NCBI GenBank assembly: GCA_014529385.2 | Contig: CM043943.1 | Location: 103,450,355 to 103,514,354, forward strand | Direction of reading: 5' to 3' | From: Adiantum capillus-veneris | Taxonomy: Eukaryota; Streptophyta; Polypodiopsida; Polypodiales; Pteridaceae | Length of the DNA stretch: 64,000 nt | Part shown: piece by piece, positions 1 to 11,903 of the stretch | Layout: the number at the start of each line of letters is the position of its first letter | Position numbering within the stretch: the stretch's first letter is position 1 | Notes under the pieces: model-generated | Seen by the model: only the letters and a program-made list of their open reading frames with translations | What the model was told of the DNA's origin: nothing | The model's database searches: none | Program-made: the position numbers and the translations under genes

Positions 1-837
1 GGGCAAAGTCCATAGAGATGAATTCTCTTTTTTGATTGGCTAAAAATAGGATTAATTTTTGTTGGAACAAAAAATTTGATTGGTAGATAAGTTAGTGAGC
101 ACTCATTGTTGCAAAAGCTTAGTAAGAAAATGATGAAGCATCCTGCAAACATGACACTCTTCATGAATAGCTGCCAACAACACCATTCTTCCTCCCAATC
201 CTTGTTGCTGACAGGCTTTCACTATACGTTAGCTCAAGCACAAAGGTGCTCATCCACACTGTTTTCTCTCCCAACCTCCAAGGGCCAGGCTACCCAATGC
301 CACTATTGAATTTTGTATCGATGATGATCATCTTACAAATTGTTGCTAGATTATTTATATGTTTGATTGCTAAATTCTAATATTGCATCGTTTATTTGTA
401 TGTTTGACCATTCATCTACCTTGAACATTTCGTCTTTTTGGGGATTCGTCATCTCTATGCTATAAGCGATATTTTCTATCTCTTTGTCCCCTTTTGTTGC
501 AAAAAGGGACTAAGGGATGAGCCTTTAAATAGCATATTATGAAAACTTGCACTTATTTACACACATTTAATCATAATATCAAGAATATTGATAGAATATC
601 TATTATTTGGAGAGAATTTAGCAAACGACAAATAACAAAGAACTACACGTTATACCTCTAATTCTACCAATTCTAGTCATAATATCAAAAAATTGATAAA
701 ATATCTATCATTGTAGATACTATTGCAAAATACAAATAACATAGTGCTACATGTTTTATCTCTAGTTCTAGCCTTTCTAAGGGTTGGACAAGTGGCTTAC
801 ATAATGTAAGCATTGAATCCCATGGGTTGCACAATGG
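1..837. other. Noncoding AT-rich stretch
   Basis: No convincing gene, RNA or element end is visible. The short open frames lack codon bias and any recognisable motif. Confidence 0.5.
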
Positions 838-839
838 CC

Positions 840-1190
840 TGTAATGGAATTGATACTTTGTTAGTCACTACAGCTGACAGGTGAAAAATGCATAGCTGCT
901 CTATAGAATGTGCAAAGGATAGCAGATTCACTAGCATTGTATTATTGAAAGAGCTCTTTGTGAGCTACAATCACTTTATGTCCGGGCAAACAATGTGTAT
1001 TCATTTTTGAGCATTCAAAAATCTATAAGTAAATACGTACAAGAGGAAAATGCTCACTCTTGCACAGGGTGGGGGGGGGAGGTGGGTTACACCCAGCGCC
1101 TGTGTTATTCTTCTCTCCTCTTCTCTCTTCTCTCTCGCCGTGCCAGCGTAGCTCTTCGCTCTAGGAGGTGCACCTACACGTGCTCTCTCT
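840..1190. repeat. Dispersed repeat, copy 1
   Basis: About 350 bp closely matched, in the same orientation, by 11338-11670. The shared stretch runs from TGGAATTGATA through GCATAGCTGCTCTA, GAGCTCTTTGTGAGCTA and CACTTTATGTCCGG to a CT-rich end near GCTCTAGGAGG. No family is recognised and no coding is seen. Both copies end in CT-rich DNA, so this may be a non-autonomous transposon or retroelement end. Confidence 0.6.
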
Positions 1191-1325
1191 CGCTCTCTCC
1201 CGCTCTCTATCTCTCTTTGTTTGCGTATAGTATGGATTATGTGTTGTGCAATTCATCAGGTATGCAAACTTGTCTGTTTATGGTTTGCAATGTGCTATTT
1301 TGAATCTGCTATCCTTTGCACATTC
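906..1325. repeat. Segment bounded by a perfect 24-bp inverted repeat
   Basis: Positions 906-929 (beginning GAATGTGCAAAGGATAG) are exactly the reverse complement of 1302-1325. The 372 bp between them hold part of dispersed repeat copy 1 and a CT-rich stretch. The right arm is the joint between two copies of a local duplication, so the pair may be a by-product of that rearrangement and not the terminal repeats of a mobile element. At 11395 the equivalent sequence is itself a short palindrome. Confidence 0.6.
1123..1303 (+). repeat. Local duplication, first (uninterrupted) copy
   Basis: This 181-bp segment (start TTCTCTCTCGCCGTG, end GCTATTTTG) is repeated as 1323-1405 plus 7323-7418, where the copia element 1406-7322 splits it. 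The first copy reads straight through the insertion point (CTCTCTATCTCTC), so it is an internal record of the empty site. Confidence 0.85.
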
Positions 1326-1405
1326 TCTCTCGCCGTGTCGGCGTAGCTCTTCGCTCTAGGAGGCGCACCTACACGTGCTCTCTCTCGCTCTCTCCCGCTC
1401 TCTAT

Positions 1406-1632
1406 TGTTACCATATACATGTGGTAGTGATGTGTGTGAACACACTAGGACCGCCGGGGCATTTTTTCCCTCTTTAGGAGGTTTTTTCCCCCGTGCATTT
1501 TATATACGCCCATCACTCTAGGGCTATCTATATTTCCATTGCACACTAAGTAAAACACTCTCTATTGTGTGCCTTGAGCTTCCTTCGTCTTCTCCAAGTT
1601 GTGTGTGTTTCTCTGCAACCCTAATTCCAACA
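1406..1632 (+). repeat. Copia 5' LTR
   Basis: A 227-bp LTR starting TGTTACCATATACATG and ending CCAACA. By eye it differs from the 3' copy at 3 positions, about 1.3 percent, which indicates a young insertion. Confidence 0.92.
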
Positions 1633-1634
1633 AT

Positions 1635-1646
1635 TGGTATTAGAGC
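1635..1646 (+). other. Primer binding site of the copia element
   Basis: TGGTATTAGAGC lies 2 bases after the 5' LTR. It matches, with one change, the plant copia site complementary to the 3' end of initiator tRNA-Met (TGGTATCAGAGC). Confidence 0.85.
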
Positions 1647-4600
1647 AGGTCACGTCCTCCCGGGCTTAGTCGCCAGCTGCTCCAGCACACGCCTGCTCAC
1701 TTTCTCCGATTTCAGTGAGCTTTGGCGAGCGTTGAATTTTGATTTGGGCTCATTTCGGCCTCCGTTTCCACTACATGCAGTACTGCACAGGCTATTTCGT
1801 CATTTTGTGCAAAATTTCTGTCAGTGTCGTTTTCTGCATAACAGGTGCCTTACAGTCTTCTACGGTTTGTGCTATATAGCACAAGTTGTTCCAGCTCCGT
1901 TTCTCCTCTTTTCGGGCAGTTTTCACATAAGGTGCAGCATTTACCATGGCTGACAACAACAACACAGATGTGTTCAAGATGTTTGCTGCTGAGGACAGGT
2001 TGGATGGGGACAACTACCCTATGTGGGCTTATATGATGCAACATGTTCTTGTGTCAAGGGTGTTTGGAACATTGTGCAGGGCATTGATGTACGTCCTGGT
2101 TCTGAGGATGTAGGCGATATTGAGGATGTTGCATGTCTTGCTGCAAGGATTGCAGCTGTTAGAGTTGTTTTGCCTACGGTAGAACAAGCTCGTTGGGATG
2201 TTAAGGATGCGCAGGCTCATGCATTGATTGCATTGTCTGTGAAGCGCACCATTGTTCCTCACATCCGTTCAACAAAATCTGCAAAACAGGCTTCGGATAT
2301 TCTAGCAAGTCTTTATGCAAGACGCAATGAGGCTAAAATTGCTTTGCTGCGTAAAGAGCTGGAGTCGAGGATTATGCATGAGGAAGATGATATGGAAACT
2401 TTCCTTGCTAGTGTCAAGGATATCAATGAGCAGCTTATTTCTGCTTATTTCGGGCTTATTTCGGGCTCATTTCAGCCTCCGTTTCCACTACAGGCAGGTC
2501 TGCACATGCTATTTCGTCATGTTGTGCAAAATTTTTGTCAGTGCCATTTTCTGCATAACAGGTGCCTTACAGTCTTCTACGGTTTGTTCTATATAGCACG
2601 TCTTGTTCCCGCTTCATTTCTCCTCTTTTCGGGCAGTTTTCACATTAGGTGCAACATTTACCATGGCTGACAACAACACAGATGTGTTCAAGATGTTTGC
2701 TGCCGAGGACAGGTTGGATGGGGACAATTAGCCTATGTGAGCTTACATGATGCAACATGTTCTTGTGCCAAAGGGCATCTAGAATATTGTGCAGGGCATT
2801 GATGTACGTTCTGGTTCTGAGGATACAGGCGATGTTGAGGATGTTGCAGGTCTTGCTGCAAGGATTGCTGCTATTAGAGTTGTTTTGCTTACGACAGAAT
2901 AATCTCGTTGGGATGTAAAGGATGTGCAGGCTCATGCATTGATTGCGTTGTCTGTGAAGCGCACCATCATTCCTCACATCCGTTCAACAAAATCTGCAAA
3001 ACAGGCTTGGGATATTTTGGTTGGTCTTTATGCAAGTCGCAATGAGGCTAAAATTGCTTTGCTGCGTAAAGAGCTGGAGTCAAAGATTATGCATGAGGAA
3101 GATGATATGGACACTTTCCTTGCTAGTGTCAAGGATATCAATGAGCAACTTATTTCTGTAGGTGAAGTCATTTCAGACAGTTCCCTTGTGCAGAATGTTC
3201 TTGATGCCTTACCAGATTCCTACCAGAATTTTGCTAGTACTTGGAGACTGATGACCCAAGGAAATCCTGAAGTTGTCAAGTTTGATGCATTATGCACATT
3301 GCTGTTGCAAGAGTCACTTTCTAGAAAACACAGGACTAGGCAGCGTGCAGTTGAACAAGCTTTTATTGCTTCTCAAAGAAAGGGTGGTAACAATAATGCA
3401 GCCACTTCTTATGGTTCTGCTGCGAGTGGCAAAAATTATGTTCCTAATGCTTCTGCTGGCAGTACTTCGTCTGGTAATTCTGGTGATAAGGGCAGAAAGA
3501 AGATGCGTTGCCATTATTGTAAAGCCAATGATCACTTGATCAAGTCGTGTCCTAAGTTGAAGGCCAAAGATGCTAAGAAGAAAGAGGGTGGTTTCACTGC
3601 AAATGCTGGTTCCACTACAAATGCAGCCATTGTTGAGTCTTCTGTGAAAGGAGACTGTGTTGCTGATGTTGATGCAGAATGGGCTTTTAGCGCAGAGTGC
3701 ACTTACAATCCTGTTGTCCATGATGCATGCTTGTCAGTTGCTGCAGATTCACATGTGTGGTATTTCAATAGTGGTGCTACAAAGCACATTACCTCACATC
3801 GTGAATTGTTTACCTCTCTCGAGTCTGTCCCTCATGGGAATTCAGTCACTTGTGCCAACAACGCCCCTTATCCAGTTCAGGGAGTTGGAAAGATTGTGCT
3901 CATTGCTGCTAATGGAAGGTCCTTCACACTTGTTGATGCACTTTATGTACCTGGGATCAAGAAGAATCTCTTGTCTGTATCCGCACTTGCTAGACTTGGA
4001 CTTGTAGTCAAATTTGTGGATGACAGATGTACAGTTCATGATCTCAGTTTTGGTGATGAAATTGTTGCATCTGGCCTTTTGTGCCGTGGGCTGTATAAGC
4101 TCACTTTGTATGACAAGTGTGGAGAAAATTTTGCAAATACTGTTGCAGATTCAAGGGCTATTTCAGATGCAAAACTTTGGCATGCACGTTTTGGTCGTCT
4201 GAATTTTGCCAGTTTGCTGCGTTTGTAGAAATCTGATATGGTTGCTTCTTTGCCGCCTCTTGAAGCACCTGTCAAACATGTTTGTGAAGGCTGTATTTTG
4301 GGTAAGATGCAGCGTTCGAAGTTTCCAAAGGATGGTTCAGTTCGGGCCACATGTAGGTTGCAGCTTGTGCATAGTGATGTTTGTGGGCCGATGCAAACTC
4401 CGTCCTTGGGCAATTACTTGTACTTGGGCAATTACCTGTACTTCGTGACTTTCATTGATGATTACTCCAAACTCCGTCCTTGGGCAATTACCTGTACTTC
4501 GTGACTTTCATTGATGATTACTCCAGGCATGCATGGGTATTTCCGCTTAAAGCGAAGTTCGAAGTTTTTATGTGCTTCAAACAATTTCTGGCTATGGCTG

Positions 4601-7095
4601 AAAATGTCTCGAAATGTACTATGGGCACCCTCCGTTCCGATCGAGGGGGGGAGCATATGTCTCATGAATTTAATGCATTTCTGGCTAGTCATGGGATAAA
4701 ACACCAATGTACAGTGCCTTATACGCCTCAGCAAAATGGTGTTGCTGAGAGGAAAAACATGTCACTGACGGAAATGGCACGATGTATGGTCAAAAGTCAA
4801 GCTTTAGCGCATTCTTTTTGGCTTGAGGCCATCATGTGTGCCACTTATGTACTTAACAGGTTTCCTACGAAAGCTTTGCAGTCTATTACTCCATATGAAG
4901 CATGGCATGATAGAAAGCCTTCTATTGAGCACATGCGTGTTTTTGGCTGTTTGGCATATGCTTTGGTGCCACAAGTGTAGCGCAGAAAATTGGATGATAA
5001 GGCTGTCAAATGTATTTTTGTTGGTTATAGTGCTGAATACAAAGGTTACAGATTGTATCATCCGCAAACAAAACGTATTTTGGTTTCTCGGGATGTAGTG
5101 TTTGTGGAAGATTCTGTTCAGCCCTTGTTGTTTTGTACTAGAGACAGTAATGTAAGCTCACAGGACATTTATGACACTTTGTTGCCTCTTTTCAGTGGTG
5201 GAAATACGAATGTAAGTTCCAATGAGGCAAATGTACAGCCTATGGGGGTTTCTGAAAATGTTTTAGATCAGCCTATTACTGATGCAGATGTACATGATGT
5301 ACTTGATGAGGAAAGGGCTGAAAATGAGCAGGCTAGAGGTATGCCAAAATGGCTGGTGCACACTTTGCGTGACAGTAAATTGGATGCACCTTTGTCTAGT
5401 CGTACTCGTTCAGGCTCTCGCCATGCATCTTATGCATCAGATTGTTATGCTTTGGCTGTGTCTAGCTTACATGATGTTGAGGAGCCTTTGACTTTTGATG
5501 AAGCACATAATTCAGAAAATTGGATGGCTGCCATGCAATCAGAATATGATGCACTTATAGAAAATGACACATGGACTTTATGTGATTTGCCTCCTGGCAA
5601 AAAGGCCATTGGTACGAAGTGGGTTTACAAGTTGAAACACAAGCCGGATGGTGAGATCGATCGCCATAAGGCTCGACTTGTTGCAAAGGGTTATGCACAG
5701 CAAAAAGGCATAGATTATGAAGAGACTTTTGCTCCCACTTACCGTATGACTACTGTGCGTTTTCTATGTGCATTGGCAGCTCATTTTGGTTGGGATGTAC
5801 ATCAATCAGACATTGTTACTGCTTTCTTGAATGGTGACATATTTGAGGAAGTTTATGTAACACAGCCTCGCGGTTTTGTCATAAAAGGACAAGAGGATAA
5901 AGTGTGCAAATGTAACAAGGCTTTATATGGGTTGAAGCAATCTCCTCGTGCTTGGTATGAGAAAGCTGACACTCATTTGGTCAAACAAGGCTTTCATAAC
6001 ATTCCAACAGAAAGCACATTGTATGTAAAGCGTGAGGGTGATGTATTTCTCATCGTGGTTCTTTATGTTGATGATTTGCTGATCACTGGACCAAATGAGA
6101 GACATATTGCTGAATTTAAGGCTGATTTGAATGCTACTTTCAAGATGAAAGATTTGGGGCTGTTGCATCATTACTTGGGTATACAGTTTAAGCAGTGTGA
6201 TGGTGGTATTGCCTTGTGTCAGAAAAGTTACATAGAGACATTGCTATGTAAGTTTGGACTTGAGGATTGCAAACCTATTGCCACTCCCATGGAAACAGGT
6301 TTGAAGTTGAGTCTACATGATGCTGGTGATCCTGCTGATGTCACTCTTTACCAAACTGCTGTTGGCTGCCTCATTTATGTATGCAACACGAGGCCGGATA
6401 TTCAGTTTGCAGTCTCACAGGTTAGCAGATTTATGCATAGCCCAGGGTCTAAGCATTGGCAGGCTGTCAAGAGGATTTTCCACTGCCTTAGTGGCACTTT
6501 ACATCTTGGATTGTTTTATCCCAAGGGGGGATCATTGCCGCCAGACTTACATGCTTTTTCGGACTCAGATTGGGCTGGTTGTTTTGACACGCGAGTGTCC
6601 ACATCAGGTTTTTGTTTCATGCTTGGAAGTTCATGTATATCATGGTTGAGCAAGAAGCAACCTACTGTGGCCACTTCGAGTTGTGCGGCTGAGTACAGGG
6701 CAGTCTTCACAGCTACGGTTGAGTGTGTATGGCTCAGACGCCTTATGGCTGATTTGGGTGTTGGACAGGACACTGCCAACACTATCTACACTGACAGTCA
6801 GAGCGCATTGGCAGTTGCGAGGAACCCAGTTTTTCATGCTCGCACAAAGCACATTGAGGTGCATTACCACTATGTCAGGTAGAGGCGATCAGCAGGAGAG
6901 ATCAACTTGGCTTATGTGCCAACACAGAACAACCTTGCAGATCTTTTCACAAAGGCATTGTCTCGTGAGAAGCTTGAAGCTTTCCGCAAAGCTTTGGGCT
7001 TACTCCCCTTTGTGGACTGATCCTGTCCTCAGGGCATGGCACTTCCCTTTACTCATGTGCCAGCTCTCGTTCACCGCATCACTCCTGGGGGGATT

Positions 7096-7322
7096 TGTTA
7101 CCATATACATGTGGTAGTGATGTGTGTGAACACACTAGGACCGCCGGGGCATTTTTTCCCTCTTTAGGAGGTTTTTTCCCCCGTGCATTGTATATACGCC
7201 CATCACTCTAGGGCTATCTATCTTTCCATTGCACACTAAGTAAAACACTCTCTATTGTGTGCCTTGAGCTTCCTTCGTCTTCTCCAAGCTGTGTGTGTTT
7301 CTCTGCAACCCTAATTCCAACA
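7096..7322 (+). repeat. Copia 3' LTR
   Basis: A 227-bp LTR directly after the purine-rich tract CTGGGGGGATT and followed by the TCTAT duplication. It has the same ends as the 5' LTR. Confidence 0.92.
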
Positions 7323-7418
7323 TCTATCTCTCTTTGTTCGCGTATAGTATGGATTATGTGTTATGCAATTCATCAGGTATGCAAACTTGTATGTTTATGG
7401 TTTGCAATGTGCTATTTT

Positions 7419-8159
7419 GGGTATTTTGCAGGGTCTTCCACGCCTCCATTTGTAGCAGTGATATCGGAGCATAGAAAACGCTCTTGGCAATATTGACATC
7501 ACATCAACAAAGAGAATCATGACGGCAATCATATCCCAAAGCTAAGCTTTTTTTAATTTTGTAATTCTGTCTCAATTCTATTAATGATGACTTTGTTGGT
7601 CAAATTCAATGAGAATTCACTATTTGTTCTTTCTTCTTAGTTTGATCATTATGTACTTCAGTTCAGCAAGATCACCTTGATCCACGAGTTAATTAAGTCT
7701 TGTGAAGGATAGTTTAATTAGGATCCTAATTATAGTTAATAAGAGCATCACGATTTAACAAATGTTATACATGCAACGAGTCGCGTGTAAAGTAACAGAA
7801 GGAGAAGAATAAAGACAAATTTAGGATTATGTACAATGTTTAAGGAAAAATCTAAACTAGTAGAACCATGTATATATATCAGCGATAAGAAGCAAGAGAT
7901 GGAGAAGAAGGAATAGGGTTGAGATATGTATGGATAATCATCTTGACAAAAGAGTAGAAGAGAAATATTTTGTTTACTTGTTTGTCTCTCCCTCTCATAG
8001 TGGGAACATAACAAACACCTAAGAGAGCGCTTATAGTGTAAGAGGAGATTTGAAATCTTTAGAAAGATCCCCTATGAACTCAAAAGACCTACCCGTCGTA
8101 CAATCTTGACCTCAAAATTTGTCTATATTTATGAGGCATTGATGTTATTTTTCCTAGTG
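7419..8159. other. Noncoding stretch between copia and SABATH relic
   Basis: AT-rich single-copy-looking DNA. I see no gene, repeat or element end in it. Confidence 0.4.
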
Positions 8160-8768
8160 AGAACCAACCCTCATTTTTTTGTTATTAAACAAAAGGACAA
8201 TAATGATCTTGACCTCTGAGGATGAACTCAAGATCACGATGACGAAGTTGTCCTCTGCCATGGAAACAGAGGCCATGGAAAGATCCTTCCACAACGCTTG
8301 TGAAAATTCGGCGAGATGTATCCATGTGGTCGTCCATTTCCTGCACAAAACCTTCAAGCGATTGAAGTAAAGAGTTAAAGTTGTTGGCATGCAGATCAGA
8401 GAAGAGGTACTACATTTTCCAGGGTGTTACTACGGATGGGCCCATGCCTTTGATGACAAGCCTATTGTGCAAGCCCTGAAGGATGAAGGCAATATAGTTG
8501 AGGGTGTTGTAGCCATGCGAGCATCCGAGATCCGCAATGGTGAGGTGCGGTGATCTGCCATCAATAGTAGGTATGACTAAAGCCGCATTAATATCTGGCA
8601 TGTGCTCAATATCATGCTGAGCAAGTTGAAGGGAAAGGATAATGAGGGGGGATTGGTAGAAAAGATCCAAGGCCTGGGAGAGATGGGGCCATGTGTAGAT
8701 GCGAAAGATGAATTCTGAGGGGGGGATGAGGAATTGGTGTAGCTGTCCTTATCGCTTCCCCCTTGCAT
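8160..8768 (-). pseudogene. SABATH-type carboxyl methyltransferase pseudogene fragment
   Basis: The minus strand encodes, in pieces, the N-terminal third of a SABATH (salicylate/benzoate/jasmonate-type) SAM-dependent methyltransferase. Family landmarks in order: a start MQGGSDKDSYTNSS resembling the usual (M)xGGxGxxSYxxNS; then HMPDINAALVIP; SAM motif I IADLGCSHGYNTL (usual form ADLGCSSGPNT); FSDLHANNFNSL (usual DLPxNDFNxLF); and VVEGSFHGLCF (usual VPGSFYxRLFP). The frame shifts after the SYTNSS segment, a stop (TAG) follows PWKM near 8408, and another shift follows GLCF near 8260. The substrate-binding C-terminal half is absent. Live enzymes methylate small carboxylic acids; this copy cannot. 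No introns are seen. Confidence 0.8.
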
Positions 8769-8994
8769 ACACCAAAATGCGTGTGCCTGCTACTATCTCA
8801 TTTTTTATCCACCATTCTCATTTCATCTTCACTCTCTCTCTTCCCCCTCCCAGTACGACTACTTACATGGCAGACATTGATGACGTTCTTCAATGACCAG
8901 TGCAATACTTTCTCCGACAAAGTCGGGTAGTGATGATGATGATGATGGTTTACTCCGACGATTTTAGTCAGTATTTCACTTTACTTCATTTTAA

Positions 8995-9101
8995 TTTTTG
9001 TGCTCAAGCATTGGTTTACATCCACAAGGATTGTATTAGTTTGGTCGCATAGCCTTTTGCAGACAATTAATATAACATTTGATTTCATTTCTCTCTCTCT
9101 C

Positions 9102-9137
<36 letters not shown>

Positions 9138-9145
9138 CCCCCCCC
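8995..9145. repeat. Dispersed repeat ending in (CT)n(C)n, copy 1
   Basis: The stretch with GATTGTATTAGTTTGG, TTTTGCAGAC and TTAATATAACATTT runs into a CT run and then about 40 C with one G. 11755-11900 repeats the same order, including the CT-then-C tail. The shared tail suggests it belongs to the repeat and is not an independent microsatellite. Confidence 0.6.
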
Positions 9146-9179
9146 AACTTTGCAATAGAATGCCCTCCCACTCACCATG

Positions 9180-10695
9180 CGGGCTGCAATAAAGTCTAGG
9201 CTGCCACAATCTTGTGTAACTATTGCTCACTGCAACACTTCTTCATCAGAGTCAGACAGAAGCGGCAATATCTAGTGGATTCTTGTTGTTGTTTCTCTTG
9301 TATTTTTGTGAGGAACCGTTTCTTCTTAGGCGCTTGTGATATCCTTGGCAATTTGCCTGAATTATGCAGTGGAGCTCCATTTGGCTTCATCTAGAGAAAT
9401 TCCTCAGGTTCTCGCTTCCAAGTAGCTCATAGATATGGTGGTAGTTAAAGAAAGTTTAGTCACGTTTAAACACACTTTTAGATATGCATAACGACCGTTT
9501 GGAAAAAGCTCCATACTTCGTCACTGAGTCCTTCAATCTTACTAACTTGAATAGTGTAACTACCTCTATCAAAACATGATTGATGTGAGAATTTGTTCCT
9601 CAATTTAGCAACCTCATTATTCATATCAATAAAGATTGGTAAATCCTTTAAATTATGCTAAGTTTTAAAATTCTATCTAACCAAATACCCAAGCATTCCT
9701 ACTATACAACACCCCTACTGTAAACTTGGGTTGTGACCATTTTTTGCAATTTGTATGATGATGACACTACATGGTCTTTCTGTGATTTATTTAATCAATT
9801 GACGTTATAAAAAGTCATGACCTCATCTGTAGGGCTTAAATTTTGTTGCACTTACAAAATGTGAAGATTTTCTTGATTTTGTCCTCTTCAAACAGCTCAT
9901 TGGTATATTTTACTACTTGTTAATTACAGTAGCACTAGTCAACACCATTACCTTTATTAGGTTTACCACAAGTTTAAGGCAATTCTAGTCTCCATCTTGA
10001 TTGCACTTCACCAAATGATTTTGATAATGCTCTTCATTTATAAATAAATAAAATTTCCTATCTCTAACTTGTTTATTGTCTAAGATTCCCAAAAATTGAC
10101 GCAGACCATGATGTGATGTAGTGAGATCAGTCATCTCCTTGTTTCATTTTGCAAAATCATTTCAAAAGCTTGAGTGGTCATATACTAGCCATGTTCTACT
10201 AGATTCTATTATATCTTCCTTGCTTCTTATCAATCAAATGTCTAAACTAATCTATACCTTACTACATAGTCGTGAATATACTCACTCTTTCATATAAGAT
10301 TGTGCCACGCTCCCAGATGTGTCTACTAATACCATTCAAAGAGACAACGCAACTCTCTCTATACGCACCCACCAATACATGTATTTTCAAATAGTGTATA
10401 TCCTCCAGGTATGTACTTCAAATACATCACTGCTCTTTTTCATATTTTGTTTGTCTGTATTATCTTATACGCTATGAAATCAAACACTTCTCACGTGTTG
10501 GTTCGTGTTTACATTGAATGACATTTTTGTGGAAATGATTTGTCATTAAGCTCTGTAGCTACTCACATCAGCTCATGTATTTTGGATTCATGAACAGTAG
10601 TTTGTAAGTACTTTGCTATACTCCAAAGTGGTGTCAAACAGACAGTAAATATTTTTCTCTTTTATGTCTTGTCTGGTCCATTGGTCACATGCACA
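9180..10695. other. Noncoding AT-rich stretch
   Basis: About 1.5 kb with many stops in all frames and no recognisable protein, RNA or repeat. Confidence 0.4.
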
Positions 10696-10699
10696 CATA

Positions 10700-10925
10700 T
10701 TCACCGATTTAGGTAGTGTGTCAGTGCTCATTTTGGTGTAGATTCGTCGATTTAGGCAACACCACTTGTCAATGCAGATCCGCCGATTTTCAAACTACAG
10801 ATTCACGATTTTTAAACAATACCAAATGCAGATTCACCAATTTAGGCAACATTAGTGCATATTTGCCAATTTAGGCAGCACGTCTTATTGGTGTAGATTC
10901 GCCGATTTAGGCAACGTCGATCACA
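10700..10925. repeat. Degenerate minisatellite (ATTCGCCGATTTAGGCAAC)
   Basis: Seven diverged copies of ATTCRCCRATTTAGGCAAC, each usually led by GTGTAG or ATGCAG, with spacing varying from about 25 to 45 bp. No coding is implied. Confidence 0.75.
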
Positions 10926-11337
10926 ATATTATGCTGCAGTGGCTGGCCACCACTGTCCTTAGTATGATTTTGTTACCCGGGTATATGTTGGTAGATATTT
11001 TGGATTTGGAATTGGTATACGATGATTTCCTATCGCGACAGTATTTATAGAAATGGACTTGAAATTGATGAGAATTGATTATTGAATGATGAGTGTGACC
11101 AATGATATCCTGAATCATCAGGGTATGACATATACTGCTTATTCTAGTGGTATGGGACACTAAAATAGGTAGTATGTGGATGACTGCATGCATAAGCAAT
11201 GTTATTTAGTTTCATAAATTTTTCTTTTGCTATGTAATATTTTCGACACAGAATACTAATCACTGTTTTTTTACAAGAATGGTTTGCAAATTCTTATCTT
11301 TGCAACGAGGACATTTGCTTTCTAACGGAGAGGTATG
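10926..11337. other. Noncoding stretch
   Basis: Nothing recognisable. The short minus-strand frame here lacks any motif. Confidence 0.4.
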
Positions 11338-11670
11338 CAATGGAATTGATATTTTATTGTAGCTGACATGTGGAAAATGCATAGCTGCTCTACGGAATGT
11401 GCAAAGGATAGCACATTCATTATTATTGTATTATTAAAGAGCTCTTTGTGAGCTATAATCACTTTATGTCCGGTGGACAATGTGTATTCATTTTTTAGCA
11501 TTCAAAAATCTATAAGTAAACGTGTGCAAGAGGAAAATGCTCACTCTTACACGGGGGGAGATTGCACCCAACGCTTGTGTTATTCTTCTCTCTTCTCTCT
11601 CGCCGTGCTGGCGTAACTCTCCGCTCTAGGAGGTTTGCCTACACATGCTCTCTCTCGCTCTCTTCAACAC
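11338..11670. repeat. Dispersed repeat, copy 2
   Basis: Same-orientation partner of 840-1190, sharing long stretches such as AATGCATAGCTGCTCTA and AAATCTATAAGTAAA. It is followed by a (CT)n microsatellite at about 11683-11715. Unlike copy 1, the sequence at 11395 is a compact palindrome (GAATGTGC...GCACATTC). Confidence 0.6.
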
Positions 11671-11682
11671 TATTTTTAGCAG

Positions 11683-11722
<40 letters not shown>

Positions 11723-11754
11723 GGTGTAGGGTGCTCTGTCTTATCATTTTTATT

Positions 11755-11870
11755 TTGTACCCAAACATCGTATTAGATCCACCAAGATTGTATCAGTTTG
11801 GAATCATAGGTCATTTTGGCCTTTTGAAGACGTTTAATATAACATTTCATTTCATCTCTCTCTCTCTCTC

Positions 11871-11900
<30 letters not shown>
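11755..11900. repeat. Dispersed repeat ending in (CT)n(C)n, copy 2
   Basis: Matches 8995-9145 (CAAGATTGTATCAGTTTGG, TTTAATATAACATTTCATTT) and ends in about 11 CT units followed by about 21 C. Confidence 0.6.
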
Positions 11901-11902
<2 letters not shown>

Positions 11903-11903
11903 T

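Larger units (their letters stand above)
1406..7322 (+). mobile_element. Ty1/copia LTR retrotransposon, young fossil
   Basis: A full-length Ty1/copia (Pseudoviridae-type) element flanked by the 5-bp target duplication TCTAT at 1401-1405 and 7323-7327. Parts in order: 5' LTR, tRNA-Met type primer site, gag with a CCHC knuckle (CHYCKANDHLIKSC) up to about 3.6 kb, protease (NSGATKHIT) and GAG-pre-integrase (LWHARFG) to about 4.2 kb, integrase about 4.3-5 kb, reverse transcriptase and RNase H about 5.5-6.9 kb (YVDDLLI, then YTDSQSALAVA), G-rich polypurine tract, 3' LTR. There is an internal direct duplication near the 5' end. Its frame is interrupted a few times, so it is broken, but LTR similarity implies a recent insertion. 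Three older fragments of the same family lie at 36.7-51.9 kb. Confidence 0.93.
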
